DNA of 64,000 nucleotides, from NCBI GenBank assembly GCA_004431415.1, contig QPMI01000113.1:1-64000 (forward strand). Direction: 5' to 3'. The notes under the pieces are model-generated. The model was not told where the DNA came from. It worked only from the letters and a program-made list of their open reading frames with translations, and made no database searches. Shown here in pieces: positions 11,312 through 21,836 of this stretch. Origin of the DNA: Cyanophora paradoxa (taxonomy: Eukaryota > Glaucocystophyceae > Cyanophorales > Cyanophoraceae). Position 1 is the stretch's first letter. Each line of letters opens with the position of its first letter. Made by a program: the position numbers and the translations under genes.

Positions 11312-12616
11312 ACAAGCCCTGGGCCCCTGCGGGTCCCAAACATCGGGCGAAGCCTCCGCCGCCCTCTTCGCGTCCCCCTTATTCATCGCGGCCCCTCGCG
11401 GCTGTCAATGGGTCGGCGGGGCAGGGAGAGGGGAGGGGAGGGTTGCTGAGAGGGAATACAATTATGGGAGGAGCTGTCCTGAGAGGAGTTGTCCTGAGAG
11501 AATATAATTATGTAATAAGGGGAATTGCTGCAGCTGAGAGAGAATATAATGAGGGGAGGGAGGAGTGGTCGAGCTCGAGGCCCTCACAAAATTGAGAGGA
11601 GATTGTTGAGGGGACGGGCGAGATTCTCGCGGCCAGGCGCATGCGCAGGGCTTATGAATCGCTTAAACAGAGTCTCGAATGCATGCTGGATCGATGTCCA
11701 GGGCTGCAGAGGCGAGGGCGCGCGGAAATATGTGCAGGCCTGTCCAGGATCGCAAATTTGGCGTCGGCTGGGTTCTCGTGCTCTGTCGCGGCCACAGAGC
11801 TTGCGGAAGGCTTCGTTTAGATCTCAAATGAATACTCTAGCGTTGGGCATGGGTGAGGACGCGAGGGCGCGCGGAAAGATGCGCAGGCCCGTCCAGGATC
11901 GAATTTTCGGGGACGGCTGGGTCCTCGCGGCCCGGGGCATTTAGAGACCGTGCGGAAGGCTTCTTCTGCATCTCAAATGCTTATACTATTGATGCGCGCA
12001 TGCGCGGCGGCGTCGGTGCGCGGAAAGTTGCCCGGGGCTGTGCAGGATCGAATTTTTGACGTCGGGCACCTTCCTGCGCTGTTCCGGCTCCACAAAGCGG
12101 ATATCTGGAGTGCGCAGGCCCTGCTATGTCTATGCGCGCCAGTACGCATCGAATGCGCGCGTCGGGGGACCGGCCGGAACCGGCAGGAACAGATTTCCGC
12201 CCGACTCTTCGGACTGGAGCTTCGGCGGCGGCCGAAATCGAGCTTGCCGCGATGCGCACGCCCTCGGCTCTCAATCTGTAGCGCTCTGGGGTGTTCCTCC
12301 GCGCTTTCGTTGCGGGACCGGGCGGGACCGGGTCCCACTTTTTGGAGTTTCGCGATCGAGCCCCGGGGTATAAATACCGGAATTGATCCTGGAGGGAAAT
12401 TCGGTTTTCGGGCGGGGACCCAGGAGTGCGGACGGAATTTGAGGGGAGCCACGACTCCAAAAATAAGTGTAACGTCCGTGTTCAGCTATGTAACGTCGGA
12501 GACCGTTCGCCTTCATTGCGGAGGTTGTCAACCACGACGCTCGGACCAATCGGACTCGAGTGGAAAAAAAATAATTCCGCACGTTCACCATCGACCCACG
12601 GAAGAGGCTTCGCCCG
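11312..12616. repeat. TATA-bearing repeat family, unit 2 (complete)
   Basis: The module order is: a leader (ACAAGCCCTGGGCCCCTGCG), a 13-bp inverted repeat CGGGCGAAGCCTC (11344-11356), and a purine-rich block with GAATATAAT motifs (about 11420-11580). Then come degenerate subrepeats of about 150-160 bp (about 11690-12120), TATAAATA at 12369-12376, a block with GGACCAATCGG then an A-run (about 12540-12570), and the inverted partner GAGGCTTCGCCCG (12604-12616). No protein is convincing; the ORFs here look incidental. It could be a non-autonomous transposon or a promoter-bearing non-coding repeat. Confidence 0.7.
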
Positions 12617-12641
12617 AAATTGGCAGGGCTAAAATTGGCAG

Positions 12642-12970
12642 GGCTAATAATGCGCCCCCAATTTTATACGTTTAATTTCTGCTGTCAAAACGCATTAATA
12701 TGCATAATGAATTTTTCGAATGAGGGCGCATTAATATCAAGACGCTAAGAAACTGCTAGCTATAGCAATGTGTACCCCCCATTCGCAGCCAAAAAGCTAG
12801 CTTCAAAACGCATTAATTTGGTGATATTGTGCGTTCTATAGCTACATGCAGTTGGCTTAGCTTGCAATTTAATTGGCTACTAGCTACTAGTAGGCTAGTA
12901 GTAGCCAGTAGCCTGGCAGTAGCCTGCCAGACAGTGCCAGTAGGGCCTGAGTACTAGTGAGTAGGCTATA
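12642..12970. repeat. Diverged copy of small AT-rich inverted-repeat element
   Basis: Starts GGCTAATAATGCGCCCCCAA at 12642-12661, which exactly matches the inverted complement at 14198-14217. It contains AAAACGCATTAAT, ACGCTAAGAAACTGC and AATGTGTACCCCCC motifs shared in the same order with 14100-14210. The right end is degraded. Confidence 0.5.
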
Positions 12971-13329
12971 CTGTAGAACGGGTAATATTTAAGACCCCAA
13001 AATGTTTAGTAATCCCGAGTTTTGGCCGGTTTAGTGGCCTGAAAATATTTAATACTTGGCCGCGGAGCGCTTTAGTAGGGAGCTTTAAAAGGGGGTGGGC
13101 GCGGCGCGCCCGAGAGGGTGTACTGATTAGGCCATGCGCTTCTGAGCTCCCTTCGGCGGCCGGGCATGCTTCTCCCGCGCTGCAACTTCGATCGGCTTCG
13201 CCGACGCGACTGAGCTATGTACCCCGCCCCCCGATTCTCGGCTTTAGTATACGATAAATATTTAGTACTCGCGCCTCCAGGATTTAGTACTAAAAAGATC
13301 CAGTATACTAAATATTTCCCGTTCTACAG
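12971..13329. mobile_element. MITE-like element with ~21-bp terminal inverted repeats
   Basis: The left end CTGTAGAACGGGTAATATTT and right end AAATATTTCCCGTTCTACAG are inverted repeats of about 21 bp with one mismatch. TA sits directly outside both ends, as expected for Tc1/mariner-type insertion. Non-coding, about 359 bp. A tRNA A-box-like TAGCTCAGT lies inside on the minus strand, but the rest does not fold as a tRNA. Confidence 0.55.
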
Positions 13330-13334
13330 TAGCT

Positions 13335-14030
13335 ACCGTAGACAGTGCTGTCATCATGATGCACACGGCCGTCGAGTCATCATGATGCGTTAATTATGAT
13401 GCATCATGATCGATCATGACGTCTTCCCGCGATCAGAATCGTTTACCAGGGCATTTCACACACCTATTTCGCTGCGCGGGCTCTCTGCTGCGTTTCTAAT
13501 GCATCGCGACGTGTTTATGACTCATTCCTGACCAGTCTGGATAGATATTAGGCCCAGGGTTGGCCTGAAAGAGGCCCACACCCCCCTCTTCCCAAGATTT
13601 TTGAGGCAGAGGAGTGGTTGATCAACCTCCTTCAATGTCAAGATAGTGTGTTATGTATTTTAAAAGCTGTGTTAAGCGTCTCCGCGCCCATTCTCAAAGT
13701 GCGAATCGGTGCGATCTTGCATTGGTAGCGGCTAAGGGTGGTGCCCCCTGTACCCCCCACGGCACCACAGCAGCCTTTCAGCATCGTCAGAATCGCTCCA
13801 AACCTCCTCTGACTAGTATATACGGTGTCTTTTAGCTGTTTAGATCGCACAAGAGGTCGTTAAAACAGCGCAGGCGACCAGAAACACGAGATTTGTGCAC
13901 TGTATATGTACCCCCCCTTACATCATGATGACGATCATCATAATCCGAGGTCATCATGATGCGTTAATGACGTCCCATCATGATGGCGTCATCATGATGT
14001 GTGCATCATGATGACAGCACTGACCGTAGA
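13335..14030. mobile_element. Non-autonomous hAT-type MITE with 8-bp target-site duplication
   Basis: Perfect 24-bp terminal inverted repeats beginning CAGTGCTGTCATCATGATG lie at 13343-13366 and 13999-14022. The direct repeat ACCGTAGA flanks them exactly at 13335-13342 and 14023-14030. An 8-bp duplication and CAGTG termini are hallmarks of the hAT superfamily. The 680-bp body has no transposase-like ORF and is rich in ATCATGATG palindromes near both ends. Confidence 0.82.
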
Positions 14031-14059
14031 ACACTTAAGTAATGCGCGCACTTAATTAA

Positions 14060-14214
14060 TATTAATGCGCCCCCTAATTAATGCGTTTTCCGCTAGCTGG
14101 CAAAACGCATTAATTCGGGGGCATTAATATCGAAACGCTAAGAAAACTGCGGAATGTACCCCCCTAACGCAGGCAGGAAGCTTCAAAACGCATTAATTTG
14201 GGGGCGCATTATTA
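14060..14214. mobile_element. Small MITE with ~25-bp inverted ends and TATTA duplication
   Basis: The left end ATGCGCCCCCTAATTAATGC (from 14065) mirrors the right end GCATTAATTTGGGGGCGCAT (to 14209) with a couple of mismatches. TATTA flanks both sides (14060-14064 and 14210-14214). The body is non-coding and only about 145 bp. The superfamily is not determined. The same internal motifs recur at 12686-12820. Confidence 0.55.
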
Positions 14215-14309
14215 GCCATACGAGGTTTTCGGGTCCAAAAACGCATTAATATCGGGCGCATTAATAAAGTGTTTTACGGTATAGTACTACCGTCACGCAC
14301 TTTAGTACC

Positions 14310-14520
14310 GTGTAACACAATGACGGGCACTTTATTATGTCGGTACCAAATTATGTCGGTTCGGCCATGATCTAACGACATAATTTGGGACCGTCATAAA
14401 ACGGGTACAGTAAATTGCCCATACAATTAACCGCGCCCCATTCAGACAAACCTAAAAATTTCATGACGACATATTTGGGTCCGTCATAAAAAATTTGACC
14501 GTCATAATATAGTGTTACAC
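14310..14520. mobile_element. Possible MITE bounded by GTGTAACAC inverted repeats
   Basis: GTGTAACAC (14310-14318) and GTGTTACAC (14512-14520) are inverted. Both lead inward to ATGACGG-type sequence, and several CATAATTTGGG/GACCGTCATAA motifs occur in between. Non-coding. The inverted repeat is imperfect and no clear target duplication is seen. Confidence 0.4.
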
Positions 14521-14956
14521 GCTAATACACGGAGTGTACGTCTGAGACTCTGAGGCAGCAGTGAGGCTACGTATATATATACACTATTATATACAGCCTG
14601 TAGACTCTATAGCTAGTTTGTGGGCCAGTGGGGCCGAGGCCCCATGCACTGGATGCGGCCCCAGTAGGTACTACGGTACCCCCGAGGTCCCCGTCCCGCC
14701 GGGCCGCCGCGGGCGCCGGCGCCGGCATGATATCGATGCGCAGTAGCCGGCGCCGCCCGGGCCCGCCCCGGGCCCCGGCCCGCGACGCGCGCGCGCGGTC
14801 TCTCGCCGAGCTCGAGTCGAGCGAGCTCGCCGCACATCATCAGTGTATACGTACCGTTCTCTCTCTAGCCTAGTAGATCTCCGCCTGGCCAGGCCCGCGG
14901 CTGCGGTCTCTCTCCGCACGTACATGTACAATTCTAGGCAACATCTACGCAGCGAG
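14521..14956. other. Upstream region of the two-exon gene at 14957
   Basis: Begins AT-rich (TATATATATACACTATTATATAC near 14570-14595) and becomes GC-rich after 14630. I see no protein supported here. It may hold the promoter and 5' leader of the next gene. Confidence 0.35.
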
Positions 14957-15808
14957 ATGGAGCTTTCCGCCAGCGCCAGCACCAGCCGCTGCGAGACGCC
15001 CACGGCGCTGGAGAGCGACAGCGACTGCCGCTCGCTGCACAACAAGCCGTCCACTTCTCCTTTGGCTCGTCTCTTCAAGGCGCTAAATGTCGTGGCAAAC
15101 GATGTCTCAGCCTCTCCGCCCGCAAGCCCGCGGGCAGAGCCTTCGGTCGTCGATGAACCCTCGGCAGGCTCGGCCGTGAATGTCGATGTACGTTCGTTGT
15201 TCGAGAATTAATGCACGCACGCGGGCGCTTCGCTGACTCGGCTGTCGCAGTGCACCCTTCGTCGGCCCGGTTCGCCCGGGGCGCCGGCGCTACTGCCGCG
15301 GCCGACCCGCCGCCGCAAGTCCCTCGGCCTAGGCGACGCGCAGCTGCAGGCGCCCGCATCGACCGGCGAGCTGCGCGTGACCCTTGCGAAACGCAATATG
15401 CAGCGGCGCTCCTCGATACCCTCAGCCTTCATGCCGCCGGACTCCCCGGAGACTGCAGACCCGATCGCGAGCGCCTCCTGCGTCCTTCGCGCCAAGCGGG
15501 CAGCCGAGGCCGAGGCGGTCCCCTTACCCTTCGCTCTGCCCTGTCTTGAGGTTCCCCTCCGCAATCCAAACACCCGCGACGCCAAGACACTATACTGTGC
15601 GACCTATATATTCGGATGCATAATTAGATCTCTCGCCTCACATTTTCGGCGCAGGGACCTCCGCGCCCGAATGTTACGCCTACTCGGCTTATTACTCTCA
15701 GCACTCTATCAAGCGGCGCCTCTCGCTTCCTGGCTCCCCCGCGGACTCCGCCCGCTCGTGTTGAGCGCTGTAGCATACCGCAGTACCCCATCGGAGTTCT
15801 ATCGCTAA
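14957..15808 (+). CDS. Two-exon hypothetical protein, 262 residues
   Basis: The start is the ATG at 14957 (MELSASASTSRCETPTALES). Exon 1 (77 codons) is Ser-rich and ends at 15187. A 63-nt intron with a consensus donor GTACGT (15188) and acceptor GTCGCAG (15250) contains an in-frame TAA, so it must be removed for longer translation. Exon 2 continues in frame (CTLRRPGSPG, then TRRRKSLGLGD and KRNMQRRSSIPSAF) to the stop at 15806-15808 after SEFYR. Basic Ser-containing motifs (RRRKS, QRRSS) look like kinase sites. A second short in-frame intron near 15519-15551 is possible. No family recognised; a cytosolic or nuclear regulatory protein is only a guess. Confidence 0.5.
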
Positions 15809-16523
15809 CCCTTTTCAAAGTACAGATCTAGATCTCAGGTCACAGTTATATTAATTTCTTCGTGCTTACTAGTTAGTTTTCGTTTCGCGATCGCTTACCC
15901 ATGTATTTCGCGTCCTTCTGCACGCTTCTACGAGCCATCAGTCGCTAGTTACATATCTTCAAATGTGTTGTATTCTGGTTAGTATACGTATTGGGAATAT
16001 CTATAGCTAATGCGCACCAAGCTTCTGTGCTTGAGATGGACTTCTACTTCAGCTGGCACCGGCAATTGCATGTACATGCAGTTCGACTTGACATATAATC
16101 CTTGAATGTTCGCTAGCTGTTAACTAGCAGCACATCTAGATCTGTGGTTACCGTAGTACGCAGGGCGGCATTTAGTAGGCTACTAACGAAAAATCGAGTT
16201 CGAATTCGAATTCGCTCTATCGCGATCGGTCGAGTGCGGCCCTTGCCTTCTCCCGGCCGCGGCCCGCCTAAGCTTGAAGGCTCGGCCGTTCCGCCATGGC
16301 GGAACGGCCATGGCTGAATTCTTGAAGACACGGCCCCGCGGGTCGTGGCGATGTTATGATCAATTTAATTTGTGGAATTCGAATGCATTATGTGAAAATA
16401 AACCGAGCAATCGTTTGCTGCGGAGCCCGGTGGTCGCTGGTCATGATCAAGTCCACACGGGTATACGTACGCACACGTGCACGCACACGCGCTCGCGTGA
16501 AGGGCCCGGGGTGAACACGGGTT
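15809..16523. other. Intergenic region, AT-richer, palindrome-rich
   Basis: No gene seen. The sequence holds many short palindromic words (GAATTC, TCTAGA, GATATC-like). A perfect inverted pair, GGCCGTTCCGCCATGGCGGAACGG near 16286-16310, is in line with a hairpin. GCTAGCTGTTAACTA near 16115 recurs at about 40562. Confidence 0.4.
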
Positions 16524-19500
16524 CTAGGCCCAGAAGGAGCCGCGGAGGAGGGCGCGGAGGAGGGCGAGGGCGGGGCGCGGCTGGTCCATCGGTACCATGT
16601 GCCCGGCCTCGCTCACCTGTGCAGCGCTCGCTCCAGTGCCGGTACTTTGCGCAGGCGGCGGCGCGCGGGGCCCTGTGTACCCGGAGAAAGGCCAGCGGAC
16701 CGGCGGCCTTGAGAGAGCCTGCGGGGCGGCCGGCGACGCGCCACTCTCGCGCCTCCGCCCCCGCGAAGGCCGCCTGCGCCCGCCCCGCGAGGCATCAGGC
16801 GGCGCCTGCTTCCAAGACGGGCGATCGCGAACGGCGCGCCTGGCCGCTCCAGCGCATGGCGCTTGTCCAGGCGAGGCCTCCCATCCAGTTGCAGACTGCC
16901 CGACCACGCCGCGGTCACCAGATTCATAAAAGCCGGCGGTGCGCGAATCGAAGGCCTGGGCCCGCGGCTCGCGCCAAGGCGGAGCGCGGCGCATGCGCAC
17001 TGAAGTCCTGCGAAGGGTCGCCGGGCGTGGAGAAGGCGGCAGGGGGAGCGTCCTCGTTAGAAGCCCTTGGGATTTGGGTACCCCGGTGCCTCGAGTCGGC
17101 CGGGGGTCGAGTTCGAGTGCGGACCTTGTCGCCGCTGGCGGGTCCGATCGGGGTCGTGATCAGAGGGCCGGGGGCGCGAGGCGGGAGAGGCGGCGAGGGG
17201 GCGCTGGCCGCCGGGGCGGGGGCGCGACACGAGCGCGAGCGCCGGTGCCGCTGGGATCGCGGTGCGGCGGCGCCGGAGAGGGGCGCACTTGTAGACGAGG
17301 ACGGGGACGGAGGCGTGCAGCAGGTCGGCCAGCGGCGCGCTCCAGTCCTGCCCCCCGCCCCACGCCGCCTCCCGCCCTCAGGAGGGTCATCGCGAGGCAC
17401 CGAGAGGAGGCGGCCTAGGAGCGGCAGAGAAGTAGGGCTGGGGGAGGGGACCGGCACGACGGGCCGCGCACCTTCGTCCAGTCGTCGTGCAGCTCGTCGT
17501 ACACCTGCGCTTGCGCATGCCCGCCCCGCCCCGCCCCGCTCGAGCCCCGCCGGCCGCGGGAGCGCCTCCAGACGCGGGCGGGGCGCGGGGGCGGCCTCGC
17601 ACGCGGCTCGAGCACTCATGCCAGCGCTCCGACCCCACTCCGAGCGCCCGCCGCACCTCCCCCCGCTTCCTTTCTCGCCGTCAGCGCCGGCGGGCGCGGT
17701 CACGAGACGGGAGCCAGGGGACGGAGGAGGGGGGGCCGCGGGCAGCAGATAGATTTAGAGCGCTTGCGGCCGGGGCTTTCTGCAAATAAGCGCATGATCA
17801 AGTGCGTGAACTGTTCGCTAGAGCTGGAGGTCCCGCCAGCTGCAGGTCGTTGCGGATCTAGGGCGGGGCGGGGCGGGGCGGGGCGGGGCGGGGCGGGGCG
17901 GGCGGGGCGGGGCGGGGCGGGGCGGGGCGGGGCGGGGCGGACGCGTAGCCAGCGTGCGATGTAGGCGTCCTTGTAGCAGAGGGGCCCCTCGCAGGGCCGC
18001 CGCACGTCGTAGATGTTGAAGTCGCCGCCCTCCCGCACGATCACTGCATGGCGCCGGACCGCCGTGCCCCCGTCAGCCGCCGCCATCCCCGCGAAGACGA
18101 GCTCGCGGGGTCTTCAGAAAGAGCTCGGCGTTAGAGGAGACGGTGGCGAGGAGGAGAGAGGGGGGGAGGAGGGGGGGGGGGGGGGGGGAAGGGGCGGGCC
18201 CATGGTGGTGGACTGGCAGTCGGCGAAGGCCTCGAGGCGCTTCCCGAGCGCGATGTCCGCCTCGCACTCCTTGTACCAGCCCTGCCGCCCGCGAGGCGCC
18301 ACGTCTCAGCGCCCGCCCCGACCACTGAGCGGAACGCGAGATCGGCGGCGGCGGCCGGTCGGGCCTTGGTCTTCTCGTAGACGCGCCGCCCAATGAGCTT
18401 GTTGCGGTACCTGCACGGCCGGCCGGCGCCGGGCGGCGATTGCAGTGAGCACGCGAGCGGGGCGATGGCGGCCGTCCATGGGCCGGGGCATCCCAGCGCA
18501 CGCGAACTCTGCGTAGGCGGGGTACTGCGCCGCCGGGTTCACCTGCGCCGGTCGGAGCGCCCTGAAGCCGAGACCGGCTGGGGCGGGAGAGGAGCAGGGG
18601 GCGGGGGAGGGGCGGGCTCAAGGCGGCACCCAGCCGTTGCCGATGGCGACGCCCTTCAGGTTAGCGAGGAGGTCGACCTCCCCGCGCGGGCCCTGCCGTC
18701 GCCCGTGTCTTGACTTCGACCCTTTGCACTGGGAGCGCGCACCTTGAGGATGCGGTGGGCCACGGCGGGGATGTCTGCGCGTGCCGTTCAGCGGCGGAGT
18801 ACGGAGTCAAGGCCGGGCGGGGGCCGGCGCGTACAGTGGCCGGCGTAGGACTCGCCCGTGAGGTAGAGGGGGCGCGCAGCCAGAGCCGGCCGGTCCCGAA
18901 GGAAGAGCTGTCGGCCGGGGCGGAGGCGTCAGGCCGAGGTCCCGAGGCCGCTGGAAGAGTCGCGCGGGGGCGCGGGGCTCGGTGGCGGTGAGGCCGCTCC
19001 GGAATTCGGAGGCCGAAGGCGGGAGCGTGCACGCGCCTGAAGGAACTCGTGCACGTCGTCCGCCACCTGCACCCGCGCGTCAGCCTCAGCCGCCGCGGGG
19101 CCGCCGCCATCTCGCCGCGCTCGCCTCGGCCTCGTTGCGAGCGTACTTGCGGTCCCCCGTCACCGTCGAGAAGCCCGTCCCTGCGGTTGGCAGCGGCGCC
19201 GGCCGGCGTCAGCAGAGCGTACCCCGGGGCCAGGCGCGCGCCCCCCGCACCGACGGGCTGGTCAAGGTAGACGACGTTCGCAATCTGCACGCACGCGCCG
19301 GGCGACCGTTCGGTGGCCCACTACTACTATCCCCTGAGGGCCCGGCATCTGCTCTACTATCCCCCTGAGGGCCCGGCACACCGGCACTGCTCTACTATCC
19401 CACTACTTCGGCGCCGGGCACTGCTCTACTATCCCCCTGAGGGCCCGGCATCCCCCGGGTACCAGCACGTAGCATGTGGGCGTGTAGCTACCGTGTAAAG

Positions 19501-20183
19501 AGCAATGATGACATGTGGCATCGTGCTCCGGGCTTGTTGCCTCTAGCGATCGTAACTCTAGCGATCGTAACTCTAGCGATCGTAACTCTAGCGATCGTAA
19601 CTCTAGTGACTCTAGCGGTCGTAACTCTGGCGATCGTAATTTTCCCGATTGTGACTCTAGATCTGGCGATCGTAATTCCGCCCAATTCGCTATCTAGCAG
19701 CGCGCGCGCGCCTCGTTCCACGAGTACGGGTTCCGAACGAGCGTCCCGTTGTGTTGCAGCGTGAAGGGGCCATTCTCCGTGAGCAGCGCCAGCTCCGACG
19801 AGCACCCCGGTCCGCCTGCGGCGGACCGACGCGCGCTCATCAGCGCGCTGGTCGGCCTGCAGCTACGCAGGCGTGGGTGCCTGTGAGCCAAAGGACGATG
19901 GGATCGCGAGCGGGGGCGGAGCGCGAGCCGAAGAACCAGAAGAAGAGCTTCCCGGCCGCTGCGAACGCGTACATGTGCGTGCGCCCAAGGCGGAAAAGGT
20001 CTAGATCTCGTCGCCAGGCAACGGCGGAGCGCCAAGCGCACCGTGCGTCCCGTCCTTTACGGAGTAGAAGCCAGTTTCTTGGATGGGCTCCGGCAGGATG
20101 CTCTGCAGCGAAGGAGGCGTGTCCGCGTTGACAGCGCCCAGTTGCAGGAGCGCGAGGACGGCGCAGGAGAGCAGGAGCGCCAT
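16524..20183 (-). CDS. Secreted serine carboxypeptidase, peptidase family S10
   Basis: A carboxypeptidase Y-type exopeptidase that trims C-terminal residues in the secretory/vacuolar system. The start is at 20183, and a signal peptide ([20 protein letters not shown]) follows. Exons in order give [69 protein letters not shown] (Ser nucleophile), [45 protein letters not shown] (catalytic Asp) and [11 protein letters not shown] (catalytic His). The stop is at 16524-16526. All triad motifs are present. The Asp region is built from two microexons (10 nt at 17125-17134 and 7 nt at 17001-17007). Some introns are GC-AG (for example 19816-19880). One long intron (19285-19711) holds tandem repeats and another (about 17861-17940) is a GGGGC-type tract. 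Confidence 0.88.
19318..19455. repeat. Minisatellite, ~30-bp unit, inside carboxypeptidase intron
   Basis: Imperfect tandem copies of CTCTACTATCCCCCTGAGGG with CCCGGCA between, roughly four to five units. It lies in the 19285-19711 intron of the carboxypeptidase gene. Confidence 0.75.
19541..19680. repeat. 15-bp tandem repeat (CTCTAGCGATCGTAA)n inside intron
   Basis: At least four near-perfect units at 19548-19607, then diverged copies to about 19680. The unit contains the palindrome GCGATCG. Same intron as the preceding minisatellite. Confidence 0.8.
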
Positions 20184-20601
20184 CTTTTTTTCTTTAGGGG
20201 GGTAGAGGGAGCGCGTGCTAGCTGCATGTTGCGCCGGAGTAGCCGGCGTCAGTCGGACAGCACATCCTGATGATTGTATCGGAGCCGCCTTTTGCCGCAA
20301 GCTGGTAGATTCCGGACGAGGTTGAATCGCTGGCGTTCGGGCGGCTGGAGTCGTCAGCGGTGACTGGCTGCTACCGGTAGCGGTGACTTTGCGTGCCGGC
20401 GCCAGCTTGTCGGGGCGAGCGTCCAGGGTCGAGCCTGCGTGCCACGTAGCCGGGCGTGTTCATTGCCTCTGTTGCCGGGCCACGCGCTCCGGGCGGCAGG
20501 CGCCTCGCGACTGAGTTTGGTGGTTCAGAGGTATCTTCTCGAGAAGAGGGAGCCCGCCGCCGGACGGGGCCCGGCCCCCGGCCGATCGAGACAGCGACGC
20601 C
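20184..20601. other. Divergent intergenic region, carboxypeptidase / TPR gene
   Basis: 418 bases between two divergent start codons, so probably a shared promoter region. A T-run next to the carboxypeptidase ATG (about 20183-20194) is the only notable tract. No TATA box is evident. Confidence 0.4.
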
Positions 20602-21796
20602 ATGCCACAAGTTTCTCAGCCCGAGTTCGTCCTCGTGAAGCGGAGCAACAGCATCATCGATCCCAACACGGGCTCGCTCTTCGCGCCCATCCCCTACACA
20701 GTTGCCTACGATGAGGACGGCGGTGGCGCCGTCTACTCGTACGACAGCATCCTGAAGCTGTACAAGTGCGGCGCCTTCTTGTATTTGCCCGCCCGCCTGC
20801 TCTGATCGGGCTGATCCCACGCGCGCAGGTACAAACTCCGGTTCGCGTGCGAGGGCCCCCGCGTGCCGCGCGCCCCGGCATCCTGACGCCACCGCGCAGC
20901 GCGGTGGACCGGCAATGGGCGGGAGCGTGCATCCACGTGGATATGATGCTCTGGGGTGCGCCGCGCTGCGGCCGCGGGGCCCGGCGCTCGGTTTCGAGGG
21001 GGCGGCGCAGGGGACGAGAACCAGCTGATGCACGAGGAGGTGATGCTGAACGAGAAGAAGGAGGGCGCCTTCATGCTCTTCCGCGTGCGCCGCCCCGCCC
21101 GCCGGGCGGCCGGCCCCGGGCCGGGGAGGGCCGACCGCCGGCAGCCGCCGAACGAGCGGAACGGGACGCCGGCGCACAGCTTCGAGTGCGTGCTCGACAA
21201 GTACGGCGAGACGGAGCAGTTCTCCCTCCTCGCCTGCAGGCCCGCCCCGCCCCGCCCCGCCCCGCGCGCCCCGCCGGCCTCACGCGCCGGGGCAGCCACA
21301 CGTACCGCGGACAGTGGTTCCAGCTGCGCATCACCTGCCAGGGGATGTCGCCGGCGGGCACAATCCGCATCAAGACCCGCACGCACGCTGTCAAGTCCAA
21401 GGGCGGCAAGGCCGAGTCTGACGCCGCCGCGTGCGCCCGCCCTGCCCCGCCCCGTCCCGTCCCGCCCCGCGCGCCGCTGCCGGCGAGCATGCCCGCCGCC
21501 GACGGCGAGGGGCGGCAGGAGCGAGAACGAGGGCTCCGTCCGGGGCGGCGCGCTGTCGGCGAAGATGCCGAAGCGGCGCAAGGTGCCGGCGGCAGTCGCG
21601 GAGACGGCGTCGGGCGGCAGCGGGCCCCTCCCGCCCCCTCCTCCTCCTCCTCCGCGCGGGCGCCCTCGGGGAGCCCGCGGCGGCCGCGCAGGCCTCGCCG
21701 CTGCCGCCGGCGGTGAGCGCGCGGCGCACCTCGCTGCCCCCGAGCTCTACTCCGGCGTCGCCGCCCTCGAGCCCGTCGTCTGGGGCGACCCCGCCC

Positions 21797-21836
<40 letters not shown>

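Noticed and set aside
10441-12675. Several 100-240-residue ORFs on both strands in the TATA-bearing repeats, with partners at 41770-45768
   Set aside because: Similar ORFs recur only because the DNA repeats; lengths and frames differ between units and no conserved protein pattern remains.
13130-13220. tRNA A-box-like TAGCTCAGT on the minus strand inside a MITE
   Set aside because: No B box and the arms do not pair; at most a distant tRNA-derived piece.
19541-19680. CRISPR-like array of short repeats
   Set aside because: The 15-bp units are directly adjacent with no spacers, lie in a eukaryotic intron, and no cas genes are present.
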